Source: Mitsuaria chitosanitabida ATCC BAA-476 = NBRC 102408 (GTDB taxonomy: Bacteria; Pseudomonadota; Gammaproteobacteria; Burkholderiales; Burkholderiaceae_C). From it: DNA of 64,000 nucleotides. A model generated the notes under the pieces. That model was given only the letters and a program-made list of their open reading frames with translations, searched no databases and was not told the origin of the DNA. Shown here one piece after another: positions 28,670 through 40,373 of the stretch. The stretch's first letter is position 1; each line of letters opens with the position of its first letter. The position numbers and the translations under genes were made by a program. Where the stretch lies: the NCBI RefSeq assembly GCF_001598255.1, contig NZ_BCYP01000024.1, positions 1 to 64,000 on the forward strand, given 5' to 3'.

Positions 28670-29400
28670 GCGCCCGGGACGCCTCGCTCGAAGGGGACGA
28701 CGCGTCCCCGACATCCGTACCGACTCCGGGCCTGGACGCCGCCGCCCTGGCGACGTCGCCCGGCGTCGACGCGCCCTGGCTCGATCGTGCCCACGATCTC
28801 TCGACGCTGGACGCGCTGCGCGGCGTGTATCCGGCGCCGACCGCGCCGGCCACGCTGGACAAGGAGTGCGACCACGTCCACCCGCTGTACCGGCCCTTCA
28901 TCGAGGCCTCGCCCTTCGCGATCCTGGCCACGCGCGGGCCGCACGGGCTGGACACCTCGCCGCGCGGCGACGGCCCGGGCTTCGTCGAGATCGCCGATCC
29001 CAGGACGCTGCTGCTGCCCGATCGCCGCGGCAACCATCGCATCGACAGCCTGCGCAATGTCGTGAGCGACCCGGCGGTCGCGCTGCTGTTCCTGATCCCC
29101 GGCATCGGCGAGTGCCTGCGCGTGAACGGCCATGCCCGCATCAGCGCGGCGCCGGCGCTGCTGGAGCGCTTCGTCGTCGAGGGCCAGTCGCCGAAGTCGG
29201 TGCTGGTGATCGAGGTCCACAAGGTCTTCTTCCAGTGCGCGCGGGCGGTCAAGCGTTCGGAGCTCTGGAATCCGGCCCGCCATGTCGAGCGCACGTCGCT
29301 GCCCTCCACCGGCTCCATCCTGGCGGGACTCAGCCCGCGGGTGGACGGCGCCGCCTACGACGCGGAACTTGAGGAGCGGCAGCGCCGCACGATGTACTGA
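28666..29400 (+). CDS. Pyridoxamine 5'-phosphate oxidase-like FMN flavoprotein (MSMEG_1061 type)
   Basis: The 244-residue protein has the split-barrel flavin-binding fold of the PNPOx-like family: 'IEASPFAILATRGPHGLDTS' at the first strands, 'RTLLLPDRRGNHRIDSLRN' at the FMN phosphate contact, then 'ALLFLIPGIGECLRVNGHAR' and 'VIEVHKVFFQCARAVKRS'. These match the subgroup annotated as MSMEG_1061 family proteins of unknown substrate. About 60 residues precede the domain and are poorly conserved. It is translated directly after the DUF4197 gene through a 4-base overlap. Confidence 0.85.
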   Translation: MSARDASLEGDDASPTSVPTPGLDAAALATSPGVDAPWLDRAHDLSTLDALRGVYPAPTAPATLDKECDHVHPLYRPFIEASPFAILATRGPHGLDTSPRGDGPGFVEIADPRTLLLPDRRGNHRIDSLRNVVSDPAVALLFLIPGIGECLRVNGHARISAAPALLERFVVEGQSPKSVLVIEVHKVFFQCARAVKRSELWNPARHVERTSLPSTGSILAGLSPRVDGAAYDAELEERQRRTMY

Positions 29401-29557
29401 TCGCGCCGCGGCCCCGGGCCGCGCGCCGATCGCCATCGAGATCGCCACGATCGCCACCGGCCCGGGGGGCGGTCCGGCGGTCAGCCTTTGCGTGCGGTGA
29501 TGCCGCGGGCGACGCGTCGCGAAGGCCATGCGGTGCGGGGGGCCGGGCGGGGCTTCC

Positions 29558-29563
29558 TACAAT
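29558..29563 (+). promoter_or_regulatory. -10 element TACAAT of metH1, likely leaderless
   Basis: TACAAT lies 8 bases before the metH1 ATG and there is no ribosome-binding site. The expected transcript start is at or next to the ATG. No good -35 element is visible. Confidence 0.55.
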
Positions 29564-29571
29564 CACGCCCC

Positions 29572-30651
29572 ATGAACGCCCCGACTTCCGCTCGTCCCGC
29601 CATCCGCTACACCCGCGGTGCCGCGCTGCCCGACATCCTGGCCCGCCGCATCGCCGTCCTGGACGGGGCGATGGGCACGATGATCCAGCGCTACAAGCTG
29701 ACCGAGGAAGACTTCCGCGGCGCGCGCTTCGCCGACCATCCCAAGGACCTCAAGGGCAACAACGACCTGCTCGTGCTGACCAAGCCGCAGGTCATCTCCG
29801 AGATCCATCGCCAGTACCTGGACGCCGGCGCGGACATCATCGAGACCAACACCTTCGGCACGACCTCGGTCGCCCAGGAGGACTACGGCCTCGAGGCCCA
29901 TGCCTACGAGATGAACGTGGCCGCCGCCCGACTGGCGCGCGAGGCCTGCGACGCCTTCAGCACGCCCGACAAGCCGCGTTTCGCGGCCGGCGCGCTCGGC
30001 CCGACACCGCGCACCGCGTCCATCAGCCCGGACGTCAACGACCCCGGCGCCCGCAACATCGACTTCGACACGCTGCGCGCCGCGTACTACGAGCAGGCCA
30101 AGGGGCTGCTGGAGGGCGGGGTGGACCTGTTCCTGGTCGAGACCATCTTCGACACGCTCAACGCCAAGGCGGCGATCTTCGCGCTCGACGAGCTGATGGA
30201 GGACACCGGCGAGCGCCTGCCGGTGATCATCTCCGGCACGGTGACCGACGCCTCGGGCCGCATCCTGTCGGGCCAGACGGTGACCGCGTTCTGGCACTCG
30301 GTGCGCCACGCGCGCCCGCTGGCCATCGGCCTGAACTGCGCGCTGGGCGCGGCGCTGATGCGGCCCTACATCGAGGAGCTGTGCAAGGCCGCCGAGGACA
30401 CGGCGATCTCCTGCTACCCGAATGCGGGTCTGCCCAATCCGATGAGCGAGACCGGCTTCGACGAGACGCCGGACGTGACCGGCCGCCTGGTCGGCGAGTT
30501 CGCCTCGGCGGGCTTCCTGAACATCGCCGGCGGCTGCTGCGGCACCACGCCCGACCACATCCGCGCGATCGCGCAGAAGGTCTCGACCTACCAGCCGCGC
30601 CGCTGGGGCAGCAAACTCTTCAGCGACCTGGTCGAGGACGCGGCGGCCTGA
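29572..30651 (+). CDS. metH: Methionine synthase, homocysteine-binding part (split MetH N-terminal protein)
   Basis: The 359-residue protein is the homocysteine S-methyltransferase domain that forms the N-terminal quarter of B12-dependent MetH in other organisms. It has '[17 protein letters not shown]', '[14 protein letters not shown]', '[16 protein letters not shown]', and the three zinc cysteines in 'GLNCALGA' and '[10 protein letters not shown]'. The remaining domains are in a second gene starting at 32331. Both proteins must act together to move the methyl group from methyltetrahydrofolate to homocysteine. A leaderless-type -10 box sits just before the ATG. The first in-frame codon upstream (29488) would start in non-coding sequence and was rejected. 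Confidence 0.93.
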   Translation: MNAPTSARPAIRYTRGAALPDILARRIAVLDGAMGTMIQRYKLTEEDFRGARFADHPKDLKGNNDLLVLTKPQVISEIHRQYLDAGADIIETNTFGTTSVAQEDYGLEAHAYEMNVAAARLAREACDAFSTPDKPRFAAGALGPTPRTASISPDVNDPGARNIDFDTLRAAYYEQAKGLLEGGVDLFLVETIFDTLNAKAAIFALDELMEDTGERLPVIISGTVTDASGRILSGQTVTAFWHSVRHARPLAIGLNCALGAALMRPYIEELCKAAEDTAISCYPNAGLPNPMSETGFDETPDVTGRLVGEFASAGFLNIAGGCCGTTPDHIRAIAQKVSTYQPRRWGSKLFSDLVEDAAA

Positions 30652-30789
30652 TCGGTCACGCGGTCACCTGATCACCTGATCGCCCGACTGCCCGGTGACC
30701 CAGTGAACCGGCCCCTGACGGCCGGTAGGCCCGCCCGGCGGGCCGCGGAGGCCGAAGCGCTGTCAGGCCGAGGCGCCGCGGAGCGCCGC

Positions 30790-31995
30790 TCAGTACAGCT
30801 TCAGCATCGCGTCCATGTGGATCCGCAGGCGGATCTCGTGCGGCGCGAGGCTGGCCGAGATGGCCTGCGCCGGGAGGCGTGTGTCGCGCAGCACGGGCGC
30901 CGTCAGCGGCGTGCCGCTGCGGCCGACCAGCGCGGCCACCATCGGCTCGTTGGCGCTGTGGCCGCGCTTGAGCACCATGCCTTCCTCGCCGCTGCCCAGC
31001 CGCACCAGCGATCCCGGTGGATACAGCCCGATCGCCTTGATCAGCGCGGCGCCGGCCTCGTCGGGTTGCTGCGACTCGTCCAGATAGACCGCGCGGGCCG
31101 CCTGCGCCGCCGACAGCGCGCGCCGGTTGCGGCGCGGGCTGATGCGCGCGCCATAGATGTCGACGCGGCGCAGCAGGCGCGCCATCAGCTCGCCGTCCGA
31201 GCGCCCGGCCAGCGGCCCGGGACCGGCATCGTGGTGCAGGCGCACCGCGGACAGCCAGGCCTCGTCCTCGACGCCGATCGCCAGCAGTTGCGTCGCGGCG
31301 CGGTCGCCGTGACCGGCGAGCTGCTCGCGCTGCTCGGCCGAGAGCGGCTCCGCGCGCAAGGCGTGCTCGTCCTGCTGTCGCGTGATGCCGAGGTTCATCG
31401 TCAGCGCGGCCAGGCCCAGCGCGCGGCGCCGGCCGTCGGACCAGCCGAGCTGGCGCGTGGTCAGCTCGCACAGGGCCAGCGAGAGCAGGGCGTGCCGGGC
31501 GCTGTAGTCCAGCGGTTCCTGGCCGGCGTCGTGGATCAGCAGCGCCAGCGAGGCGTCGGGTTGCTGGTCCAGCCGCGACAGCGTGGTGTCCAGCAACTGC
31601 GTCAGCCGGACCAGGAAGTCCGGCCGCGTCGGATCGCGCAGCACCTGCTGCGCGTGCCATTGCAGATCGGCCCAGATCGCGCTGTGCGCGGGGCCGGCGC
31701 GCAGCGGCAGCTTGGCCGGTTCGGCCAGGCGAAAATCGGGCTTGGCCTTGGCCAGCTCCGACATCGACGCGCCCTGCAGCACCATCGTGTCGAGCTTGTG
31801 CGCCAGGGCGCGCTGGTACTCGCGCGTCTCGTGGGCGAAGACGAAGGGGCCGCGGGCGATCAGGTCGCGGACCTGCGGCGTGTCGGGCAGCGGATGACCG
31901 GAGGCGAACAGCAGATGCCCCGCCGCGTCGCGCAGCGAGAAGCTCAGCACCTGTCCCACGCGCAGGCTGTGAGGGGGAAGTTGGACGAGTTCCAC
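30790..31995 (-). CDS. HD-GYP-like domain protein with degenerate active site
   Basis: The 401-residue protein resembles c-di-GMP phosphodiesterases of the HD-GYP class: an N-terminal domain ('PPHSLRVGQVLSFSLRDAAG') and a helical C-terminal part with 'DYSARHALLSLALCEL', 'LAGHGDRAATQLLAIG' and 'WLSAVRLHHDAGPG'. The central HD pair expected after the first helix is absent ('AALTMNLGITRQQ'), and the GYP-type segment is changed ('RVDIYGARISPRRNRRAL'). It therefore probably lacks hydrolase activity and may bind c-di-GMP or a protein. It lies between the two metH genes on the opposite strand. The start at 31995 is the first ATG with conserved sequence. Confidence 0.75.
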   Translation of the reverse strand: MELVQLPPHSLRVGQVLSFSLRDAAGHLLFASGHPLPDTPQVRDLIARGPFVFAHETREYQRALAHKLDTMVLQGASMSELAKAKPDFRLAEPAKLPLRAGPAHSAIWADLQWHAQQVLRDPTRPDFLVRLTQLLDTTLSRLDQQPDASLALLIHDAGQEPLDYSARHALLSLALCELTTRQLGWSDGRRRALGLAALTMNLGITRQQDEHALRAEPLSAEQREQLAGHGDRAATQLLAIGVEDEAWLSAVRLHHDAGPGPLAGRSDGELMARLLRRVDIYGARISPRRNRRALSAAQAARAVYLDESQQPDEAGAALIKAIGLYPPGSLVRLGSGEEGMVLKRGHSANEPMVAALVGRSGTPLTAPVLRDTRLPAQAISASLAPHEIRLRIHMDAMLKLY

Positions 31996-32094
31996 GTCGT
32001 TCTGTCGTTATCGGAGTGTCGAACGGCGCGGGCGAGCATACGCGCGGGCCCGCGTGCGGACGGCATTCCGGCACGAACAAAGCAGGGCCGGACC

Positions 32095-32100
32095 GGTAGA
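32095..32100 (+). promoter_or_regulatory. -10-like element TAGAAT upstream of the SAH riboswitch
   Basis: TAGAAT lies about 60 bases before the first riboswitch base, a suitable position for the metH2 promoter. The -35 region is not a clear match. Confidence 0.4.
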
Positions 32101-32159
32101 ATGCACGCCGTTCCCGCCCCCCGCAATGCCCCTCAGGCCTCGCGTGGCCGGCGGTGGTT

Positions 32160-32257
32160 TCCGAGGAGCGTTGCGACAGGTCCCGTCACCCGGGTGCCCG
32201 CCAGGCTCGGAACGGCGGCGCGGCATTCCGGCGCTCGCCCACAACGACGCTCACCCG
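32160..32257 (+). ncRNA. S-adenosylhomocysteine (SAH) riboswitch upstream of metH2
   Basis: The SAH aptamer pattern is recognisable: CCGAG (32161-32165) pairs with CTCGG (32206-32210) as P1; the conserved GGAGCG-TTGC block follows the 5' arm, and GCCAGG precedes the 3' arm. The pseudoknot arms are GAGCGT (32166-32171) and ACGCTC (32247-32252); the usual C-G pair is here T-A, a compensatory change. This class senses SAH and raises expression of genes that recycle it, which suits methionine synthase. A GC hairpin (32258-32277) and the GAGG ribosome-binding site at 32322-32325 follow and may form the expression platform. Identification is by eye against the known consensus. Confidence 0.85.
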
Positions 32258-32330
32258 CCCCGTGTTCTGCACCGGGGTCGCGGTGAGTTGCGCGGCCCCG
32301 TCTCTCGATCCGTTGAAGTCCGAGGCCCCG

Positions 32331-35081
<2,751 letters not shown>

Positions 35082-35148
35082 GTCGCCGGTCCTGACGACC
35101 CCGCGGGAGGGCCGCCAGCGCGCGGCCGAATGCCGTCCCGAGTCCGTC

Positions 35149-35178
35149 CGAAACGCCCCGGCCCCGAGGCGTTTCTCC
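35149..35178 (+). terminator. Probable terminator after metH2
   Basis: Arms GAAACGCC and GGCGTTTC flank a 10-base GC-rich loop, about 70 bases past the metH2 stop. The T residues lie within the 3' arm, and the following bases (TCCTGG) are only weakly U-rich. Confidence 0.5.
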
Positions 35179-35347
35179 TGGGGGAACGACGCGCCCGAGC
35201 AACGAAAACCGCGTGTCGCGGCCTTGTCCTACAGCTCCCGTTTCAGCTGTTTACAAAGCGAACACTTTCGGCGTGCCCGGACTTGTAACAGCGTGGCATT
35301 CTTCGCCCCATCTCCCCGCCCTAGGGGAAAACCATAAGAGGTGAATC

Positions 35348-36016
35348 ATGGCGTTGACTACCAATCACAAGATCGCGGCCGGTGCCGTTGGGGCGGCCGT
35401 TCTGGTCGTGGCGGCGTTCTTCGCGGGCCGCCATCAGTCGGCCCCGTCGGTGCCCGACGCGCCCTTGTCGGCGATGACGCAGCCCGAGGACGGCAAGGCC
35501 AACGTGGTGGACCGCAACGGCGCGAACTCGGCCGACGAAGCCCGCGCTGCCAAGCGCGCCGCCAACGAGGCGGTGGAGCGCCGCCAGGTGGCGCAGCGCT
35601 CGCGGGACGACTCCGGCGCGGCCGGCAACGGCGCCGGCTATGGCGACGGCTCGTCGGGCGTGGCGCGCGAGGAATCGCGTCTGTGCTCGAGCTGCGCGAC
35701 GGTGCTGTCGGTCCGCACCGAGGCCCGTGAAGGCCAGGGTTCCGGCATCGGCGTCGTGGGTGGCGCGGTGGTGGGTGGCCTGCTGGGCAGCGCCATCGGC
35801 GGCGGCACGGGTCGCAAGATCGCCACGGTGGGTGGCGCGGTGGCGGGCGGCTACGCCGGCAACGAGATCGAGAAGCGCCAGCGCAGCACCACGGTCTGGG
35901 TGGTGAAGATGCGCAACGCCGACCAGAGCAACCGCACGATGACCTTCAGCCACGACCCGGGCGTGCAGAACGGCGACATCGTCCGCGTGAGCGACGGTCA
36001 GCTGATCCGCCAGTGA
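35348..36016 (+). CDS. Glycine-zipper 2TM domain envelope protein
   Basis: The 222-residue protein has an N-terminal membrane/signal helix ('IAAGAVGAAVLVVAAFFAG'), a charged Ala-rich region with a CSSC motif ('ESRLCSSCATVLSVRTEA'), a glycine zipper ('VVGGAVVGGLLGSAIGGG' then 'VGGAVAGGYAGNEIE') and a beta-rich tail ending in 'GDIVRVSDGQLIRQ'. The 'CxxC...VxxVxT' plus zipper layout matches SlyB/Rickettsia 17-kDa-like proteins that sit in the outer membrane. Upstream (35230-35300) is an unusually AT-rich patch that likely holds the promoter. A strong terminator follows at 36.1 kb. Confidence 0.88.
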   Translation: MALTTNHKIAAGAVGAAVLVVAAFFAGRHQSAPSVPDAPLSAMTQPEDGKANVVDRNGANSADEARAAKRAANEAVERRQVAQRSRDDSGAAGNGAGYGDGSSGVAREESRLCSSCATVLSVRTEAREGQGSGIGVVGGAVVGGLLGSAIGGGTGRKIATVGGAVAGGYAGNEIEKRQRSTTVWVVKMRNADQSNRTMTFSHDPGVQNGDIVRVSDGQLIRQ

Positions 36017-36088
36017 TGGCCTGAGAGGTCCGCGGTCTCCGCGGACGAGCGGCCGCGGAGGGGATCGCCATCCGATCCCGGTTCGAGA

Positions 36089-36118
36089 GAAAAGCGCCAG
36101 CATCGACTGGCGCTTTTC
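36089..36118. terminator. Bidirectional Rho-independent terminator
   Basis: A perfect 12-bp stem (GAAAAGCGCCAG / CTGGCGCTTTTC) with a six-base loop ends in TTTTC on both strands. It separates the convergent glycine-zipper gene and comM and can serve both. Confidence 0.9.
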
Positions 36119-36195
36119 TTTGGGCGTCGGTCTTGGCCGCTGCCAGCGCAAGGATGCGGGGACGGCGGCGGAGGGGCGATGCCGTCGCGGCGCTG

Positions 36196-37716
36196 TCAGC
36201 CGCCCTGGCCGGGAAGCGCGCGGCGCCACTGGATCGCCTCGCCGACATGGGTGGCCAGGATGGTGTCGCTGCCCGCCAGATCGGCGATGGTGCGCGCGAT
36301 GCGCAGCACGCGATGGAAGCTGCGCCCGGACCACGCCAGCCGCGCGGAGGCCAGATGCAGCAGGGTCTGCGCCTCCGGCGCCATCAGGACATGCTCGTCC
36401 AGCTGCGCGGCCATGAGCCGTCCGTTCTCGCAGCCTTGGCGGTCCACGGCGCGCTGCCGGGCCACCGCGACACGCGCCGCGACGGCCGCGCTGGTCTCGC
36501 CATCCGCCGCGGCCGACAGGATGGCCGTCGGAAGCACGGGCACGTCCACCGTCAGGTCGATGCGGTCGAGCAGCGGCCCCGACAGCCGTCCCTGATAGCG
36601 CGAGATCTCCGCCGGCGAGCAGCGACAGGCCTTGTGCGGGTTGCCCAGATGGCCGCAGGGACAGGGATTCATCGCGGCGACGAGCTGGAAGCGGGCCGGG
36701 AAGTCCGCCTGATGCGCGGAGCGCGAGATGTGCACCCGGCCCGTCTCCAGCGGCTCGCGCAGGGCTTCCAGCGAGGGGCGCTGAAACTCTGGCAGTTCGT
36801 CCAGGAAGAGCACCCCATGCTGGGCGAGCGTGATCTCGCCCGGGCGGGGCGGTGACCCCCCGCCGATCAAGGCCGCCGCCGAGGCGGAATGGTGCGGGGC
36901 GCGGAAGCTGCGCCGGGCCCATTGCTCCGGCCGGAACTGCCCGTTGGCGCTGAGCAGCGCGGCGGATTCGAGCGCTTCGGCCTCCGTCAACGGCGGCAGC
37001 AGCGCGGGCAGCCGCTGCGCCAGCATCGACTTGCCGGTGCCTGGCGGACCGACCAGCAGCAAGCTCAAGCCGCCCGCCGCGGCGATCTCCAGCGCCCGCT
37101 TGGGTCCGGTCTGACCCTTGATGTCGCGCAGGTCCAGCGCGGTGTCGCTCGGCGGTGGAGGATCCCGGCGCACGCGTGTGAGCGGGGCCTCGGACTTGTC
37201 CTGCAGGGCGTTGACGAGGTCCAGCAGATGACCGGCCTCCTTGACCACCAGGCCCTGCACGAGCGCCGCCTCGTCGGCGCAACCGCGCGGCAGGATCAGC
37301 TCGCGATCGAGCTTCGCGGCGCGCAGCGCGAGCGCCATCGCCAGCGCGCCCTTCACCGGCCGCAGCTCGCCGGAAAGCCCCAGCTCGCCCGCGCACTCGA
37401 CGTGGGTCAGCAGCGCCTGGTCGATCTGGCCGCTGGCGGCCAGCAGCCCCAGCGCGATGGGCAGGTCGAAGCGGGCGCCCTCCTTGGGCAGATCGGCCGG
37501 AGACAGGTTCACCGTGATCCGCTTGTTGGCGGGGAACTCGAGTCCGCTGCTCTGCAGCGCGGCGCGCACCCGCTCGCGGGACTCCTTCACCTCCAGATCG
37601 GCGAGCCCCACCAGCGTGAAGCTCGGCAGCCCATTGGCCAGGTGGACCTCGACGTCGACCGCCGCGGCCGACAAGCCGTCGAGCGCGCGGCTGTGGATGA
37701 TGGAGAGGAGGGACAT
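36196..37716 (-). CDS. comM: YifB/ComM family Mg-chelatase-like AAA ATPase
   Basis: A 506-residue AAA+ helicase of the YifB/ComM family. ComM is a hexameric helicase that drives branch migration of incoming single-stranded DNA during natural transformation, though most bacteria with the gene are not known to be competent. The N-terminal domain is 'IHSRALDGLSAAAVDVEVHL' and 'RITVNLSPADLPKEGARFDL'; the AAA domain has Walker A 'VGPPGTGKSMLAQ', 'GVLFLDELPEF' and the Cys-rich loop 'MNPCPCGHLGNPHKACRC', which is characteristic. The C-terminal chelatase domain ends 'VGEAIQWRRALPGQGG'. Start ATG at 37716 follows no obvious alternative. Confidence 0.95.
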   Translation of the reverse strand: MSLLSIIHSRALDGLSAAAVDVEVHLANGLPSFTLVGLADLEVKESRERVRAALQSSGLEFPANKRITVNLSPADLPKEGARFDLPIALGLLAASGQIDQALLTHVECAGELGLSGELRPVKGALAMALALRAAKLDRELILPRGCADEAALVQGLVVKEAGHLLDLVNALQDKSEAPLTRVRRDPPPPSDTALDLRDIKGQTGPKRALEIAAAGGLSLLLVGPPGTGKSMLAQRLPALLPPLTEAEALESAALLSANGQFRPEQWARRSFRAPHHSASAAALIGGGSPPRPGEITLAQHGVLFLDELPEFQRPSLEALREPLETGRVHISRSAHQADFPARFQLVAAMNPCPCGHLGNPHKACRCSPAEISRYQGRLSGPLLDRIDLTVDVPVLPTAILSAAADGETSAAVAARVAVARQRAVDRQGCENGRLMAAQLDEHVLMAPEAQTLLHLASARLAWSGRSFHRVLRIARTIADLAGSDTILATHVGEAIQWRRALPGQGG

Positions 37717-37749
37717 TGGGGCGAGTGAGCCAGCGCCTGGGGTGGGGCG

Positions 37750-38277
37750 TCAGCGCTTGTTCACGCCGTTCAGAACGGTCGTGAAAGCCTCGGTCACTGC
37801 CTTCAGCAGCTCAACCCCGGGAAGCCCGGGACCGCCCGAGGAAGCGGTGCCCTCGGCGCTCGGAGATCTGTCGAAGTTCACTCGCATGCCGAACGTTGCC
37901 CTGATCAAGCCGATGTCGAGCACCACGTCGGCGACCAGGAGCACCGTGATGATCGCCACCAAGGCGCTGGGCCATTTGCTGACCTGAGTCACAGGCTTCG
38001 CTGATTCCGCTGACTCCGCGGTAGCACGGGTCAGCGCTGCCGATATGACATCAACCGATTCCGCCGGTGTGGCACGCAAGCGGTCGACCAAGGCCATCGT
38101 GACGGTGTTCAGACAGGCCGAGACCAGTAGCAGAACGAATGCCGCGAGGCAGAGCGACAACGTGGGGAAGCACAGCCGGGCGCGTGCTTCGGTGGCATCC
38201 CGTGCGAGGTCTTCCTTCGTGGGTTGGGAAAGCGTTCCCACGGAACGGGTTACGGCTGGGGATGGCGTGCGAGACAT
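37750..38277 (-). CDS. Unknown two-helix membrane protein, partner of ImmA/IrrE-like protein
   Basis: I do not recognise a family. The 175-residue product has a polar N-terminus with basic/acidic residues ('TKEDLARDATEARARL'), a first membrane helix ('LSLCLAAFVLLLVSACL'), a soluble loop of about 45 residues with Ala/Glu heptad-like spacing, a second membrane helix ('ALVAIITVLLVADVVLDIG') and a short C-terminal soluble part. The base composition is clearly less GC-rich than its neighbours. The gene starts 30 bases after the ImmA/IrrE-like gene on the same strand, with GAGGAG before the ATG, so the two form an operon. No signal of a transport or enzymatic role is visible. Confidence 0.7.
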   Translation of the reverse strand: MSRTPSPAVTRSVGTLSQPTKEDLARDATEARARLCFPTLSLCLAAFVLLLVSACLNTVTMALVDRLRATPAESVDVISAALTRATAESAESAKPVTQVSKWPSALVAIITVLLVADVVLDIGLIRATFGMRVNFDRSPSAEGTASSGGPGLPGVELLKAVTEAFTTVLNGVNKR

Positions 38278-38307
38278 GGGGGCTCCTCGACTGCAGGACC
38301 AGCGGCA

Positions 38308-38847
38308 TCAGCGGCTCTCGGCCAGCAACTGTGCATAGCGGTAATTGAGCACCGACATCGACACGCCAAGCGTTCTCTCGATCTGGGTGGCATTCCTCAT
38401 CCATCCGCTCGTCACGCACCACCGCAGGTCCTCCCTCGGCACCAGCAGGCTGGCGGCGAAACGGGCCGGAGGTTGGTCGGGTGTTTCCACCGGCTCGATC
38501 GAGGTGCGTTCAAACAGTTCCCACGGGCGGGAGGGCGGGCGTAGCTGACGCAGGACGATCTGTCCGAGGGCGTGGGCAACCGCGAACCGCTGCTCGTACA
38601 CGTGGATCGACAGGTCCACCAGGATCCATGGCGTCCCGTCCGGGTCGATCGTCACGGAGCCCAGGGGCTGGACCGTCAGTTCACCGAGCTTCACACCCAG
38701 TCGCTGCGCGATGTGCTCCGGCTTGATCGGCATGACTCGGTCCCCGTACTGCGCCACCAGCCACTCGGCCGCATCCTCGGGTTGCATATGAGACAGGTCC
38801 ACCGGCCACTTCACGACCGGGCCGCTCAGCGCCTCATTTCCTTCCAT
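38308..38847 (-). CDS. ImmA/IrrE-like protein lacking the zinc site (pseudo-peptidase)
   Basis: The 179-residue protein follows the ImmA/IrrE metallopeptidase pattern: 'PIKPEHIAQRLGVKLGEL', 'DGTPWILVDLSIHVYEQRFA', then 'RFAVAHALGQIVLRQL' where the family has RFTxAHELGHxxLH, and 'ARFAASLLVPREDLRW' where it has the E..ANxFAxxLLMP motif. The HExxH motif is HALGQ and the third ligand Glu is replaced by 'TPDQPP', so the zinc site is lost. The protein likely keeps a binding role. The ATG at 38847 follows AAGGAGCG by 5 bases; longer upstream starts lack support. It is co-oriented with the membrane protein gene downstream. Confidence 0.78.
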   Translation of the reverse strand: MEGNEALSGPVVKWPVDLSHMQPEDAAEWLVAQYGDRVMPIKPEHIAQRLGVKLGELTVQPLGSVTIDPDGTPWILVDLSIHVYEQRFAVAHALGQIVLRQLRPPSRPWELFERTSIEPVETPDQPPARFAASLLVPREDLRWCVTSGWMRNATQIERTLGVSMSVLNYRYAQLLAESR

Positions 38848-38959
38848 TCCCGCTCCTTCGCGTCCATCCCGGACGCCCGGCCGCCAGTGTCCCGATCGCC
38901 CCATCCCACGCCTAGCACCCGGTTGGGGCATTTGTCGGGGGTGTCTCTCCCCCACCCGT

Positions 38960-38974
38960 GCATGGTTTTGGTGC
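38960..38974 (+). promoter_or_regulatory. Probable NtrC binding site
   Basis: GCATGGTTTTGGTGC matches the NtrC consensus GCACC-N5-GGTGC perfectly in one half and in 3 of 5 bases in the other. It lies about 85-100 bases upstream of the sigma-54 promoter, the usual enhancer distance. Confidence 0.5.
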
Positions 38975-39056
38975 GCATGGGGGCTTGACGGGGCATCGGG
39001 CGCAACGATTGGTCGCCCGGTGGGCCGCTTTGGGGCCCCGGGGGCTCTGTGCGCCC

Positions 39057-39071
39057 TGGCACAAAAGCTGC
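39057..39071 (+). promoter_or_regulatory. Sigma-54 promoter (-24/-12) of the porin-glnK-amtB operon
   Basis: TGGCACAAAAGCTGC carries the GG and GC dinucleotides of the sigma-54 consensus separated by exactly 10 bases, 51 bases before the ATG of the porin gene. This arrangement with glnK and amtB downstream is the expected nitrogen-starvation control. Confidence 0.82.
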
Positions 39072-39121
39072 AAAGCCTGCCGTGATCGCAGTACGCCCCC
39101 AACCTCCAGGAGCCCTCGCGC

Positions 39122-40259
<1,138 letters not shown>

Positions 40260-40373
40260 TCGCCGCGCCCTGAGCGCGACGCCCTGATCCACGCCCACCG
40301 TTTTCGAGTCTCCGCGGTCCTCGAGGGAACCGCGCCCGCCGATCCCCAAGATCCAACGAAGAGAGTCCCGACC

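Noticed and set aside
32154-32330. N-terminal extension of metH2 starting at 32154
   Set aside because: The frame is open, but it would translate the riboswitch, and the ATG at 32331 has a ribosome-binding site and the right N-terminus.
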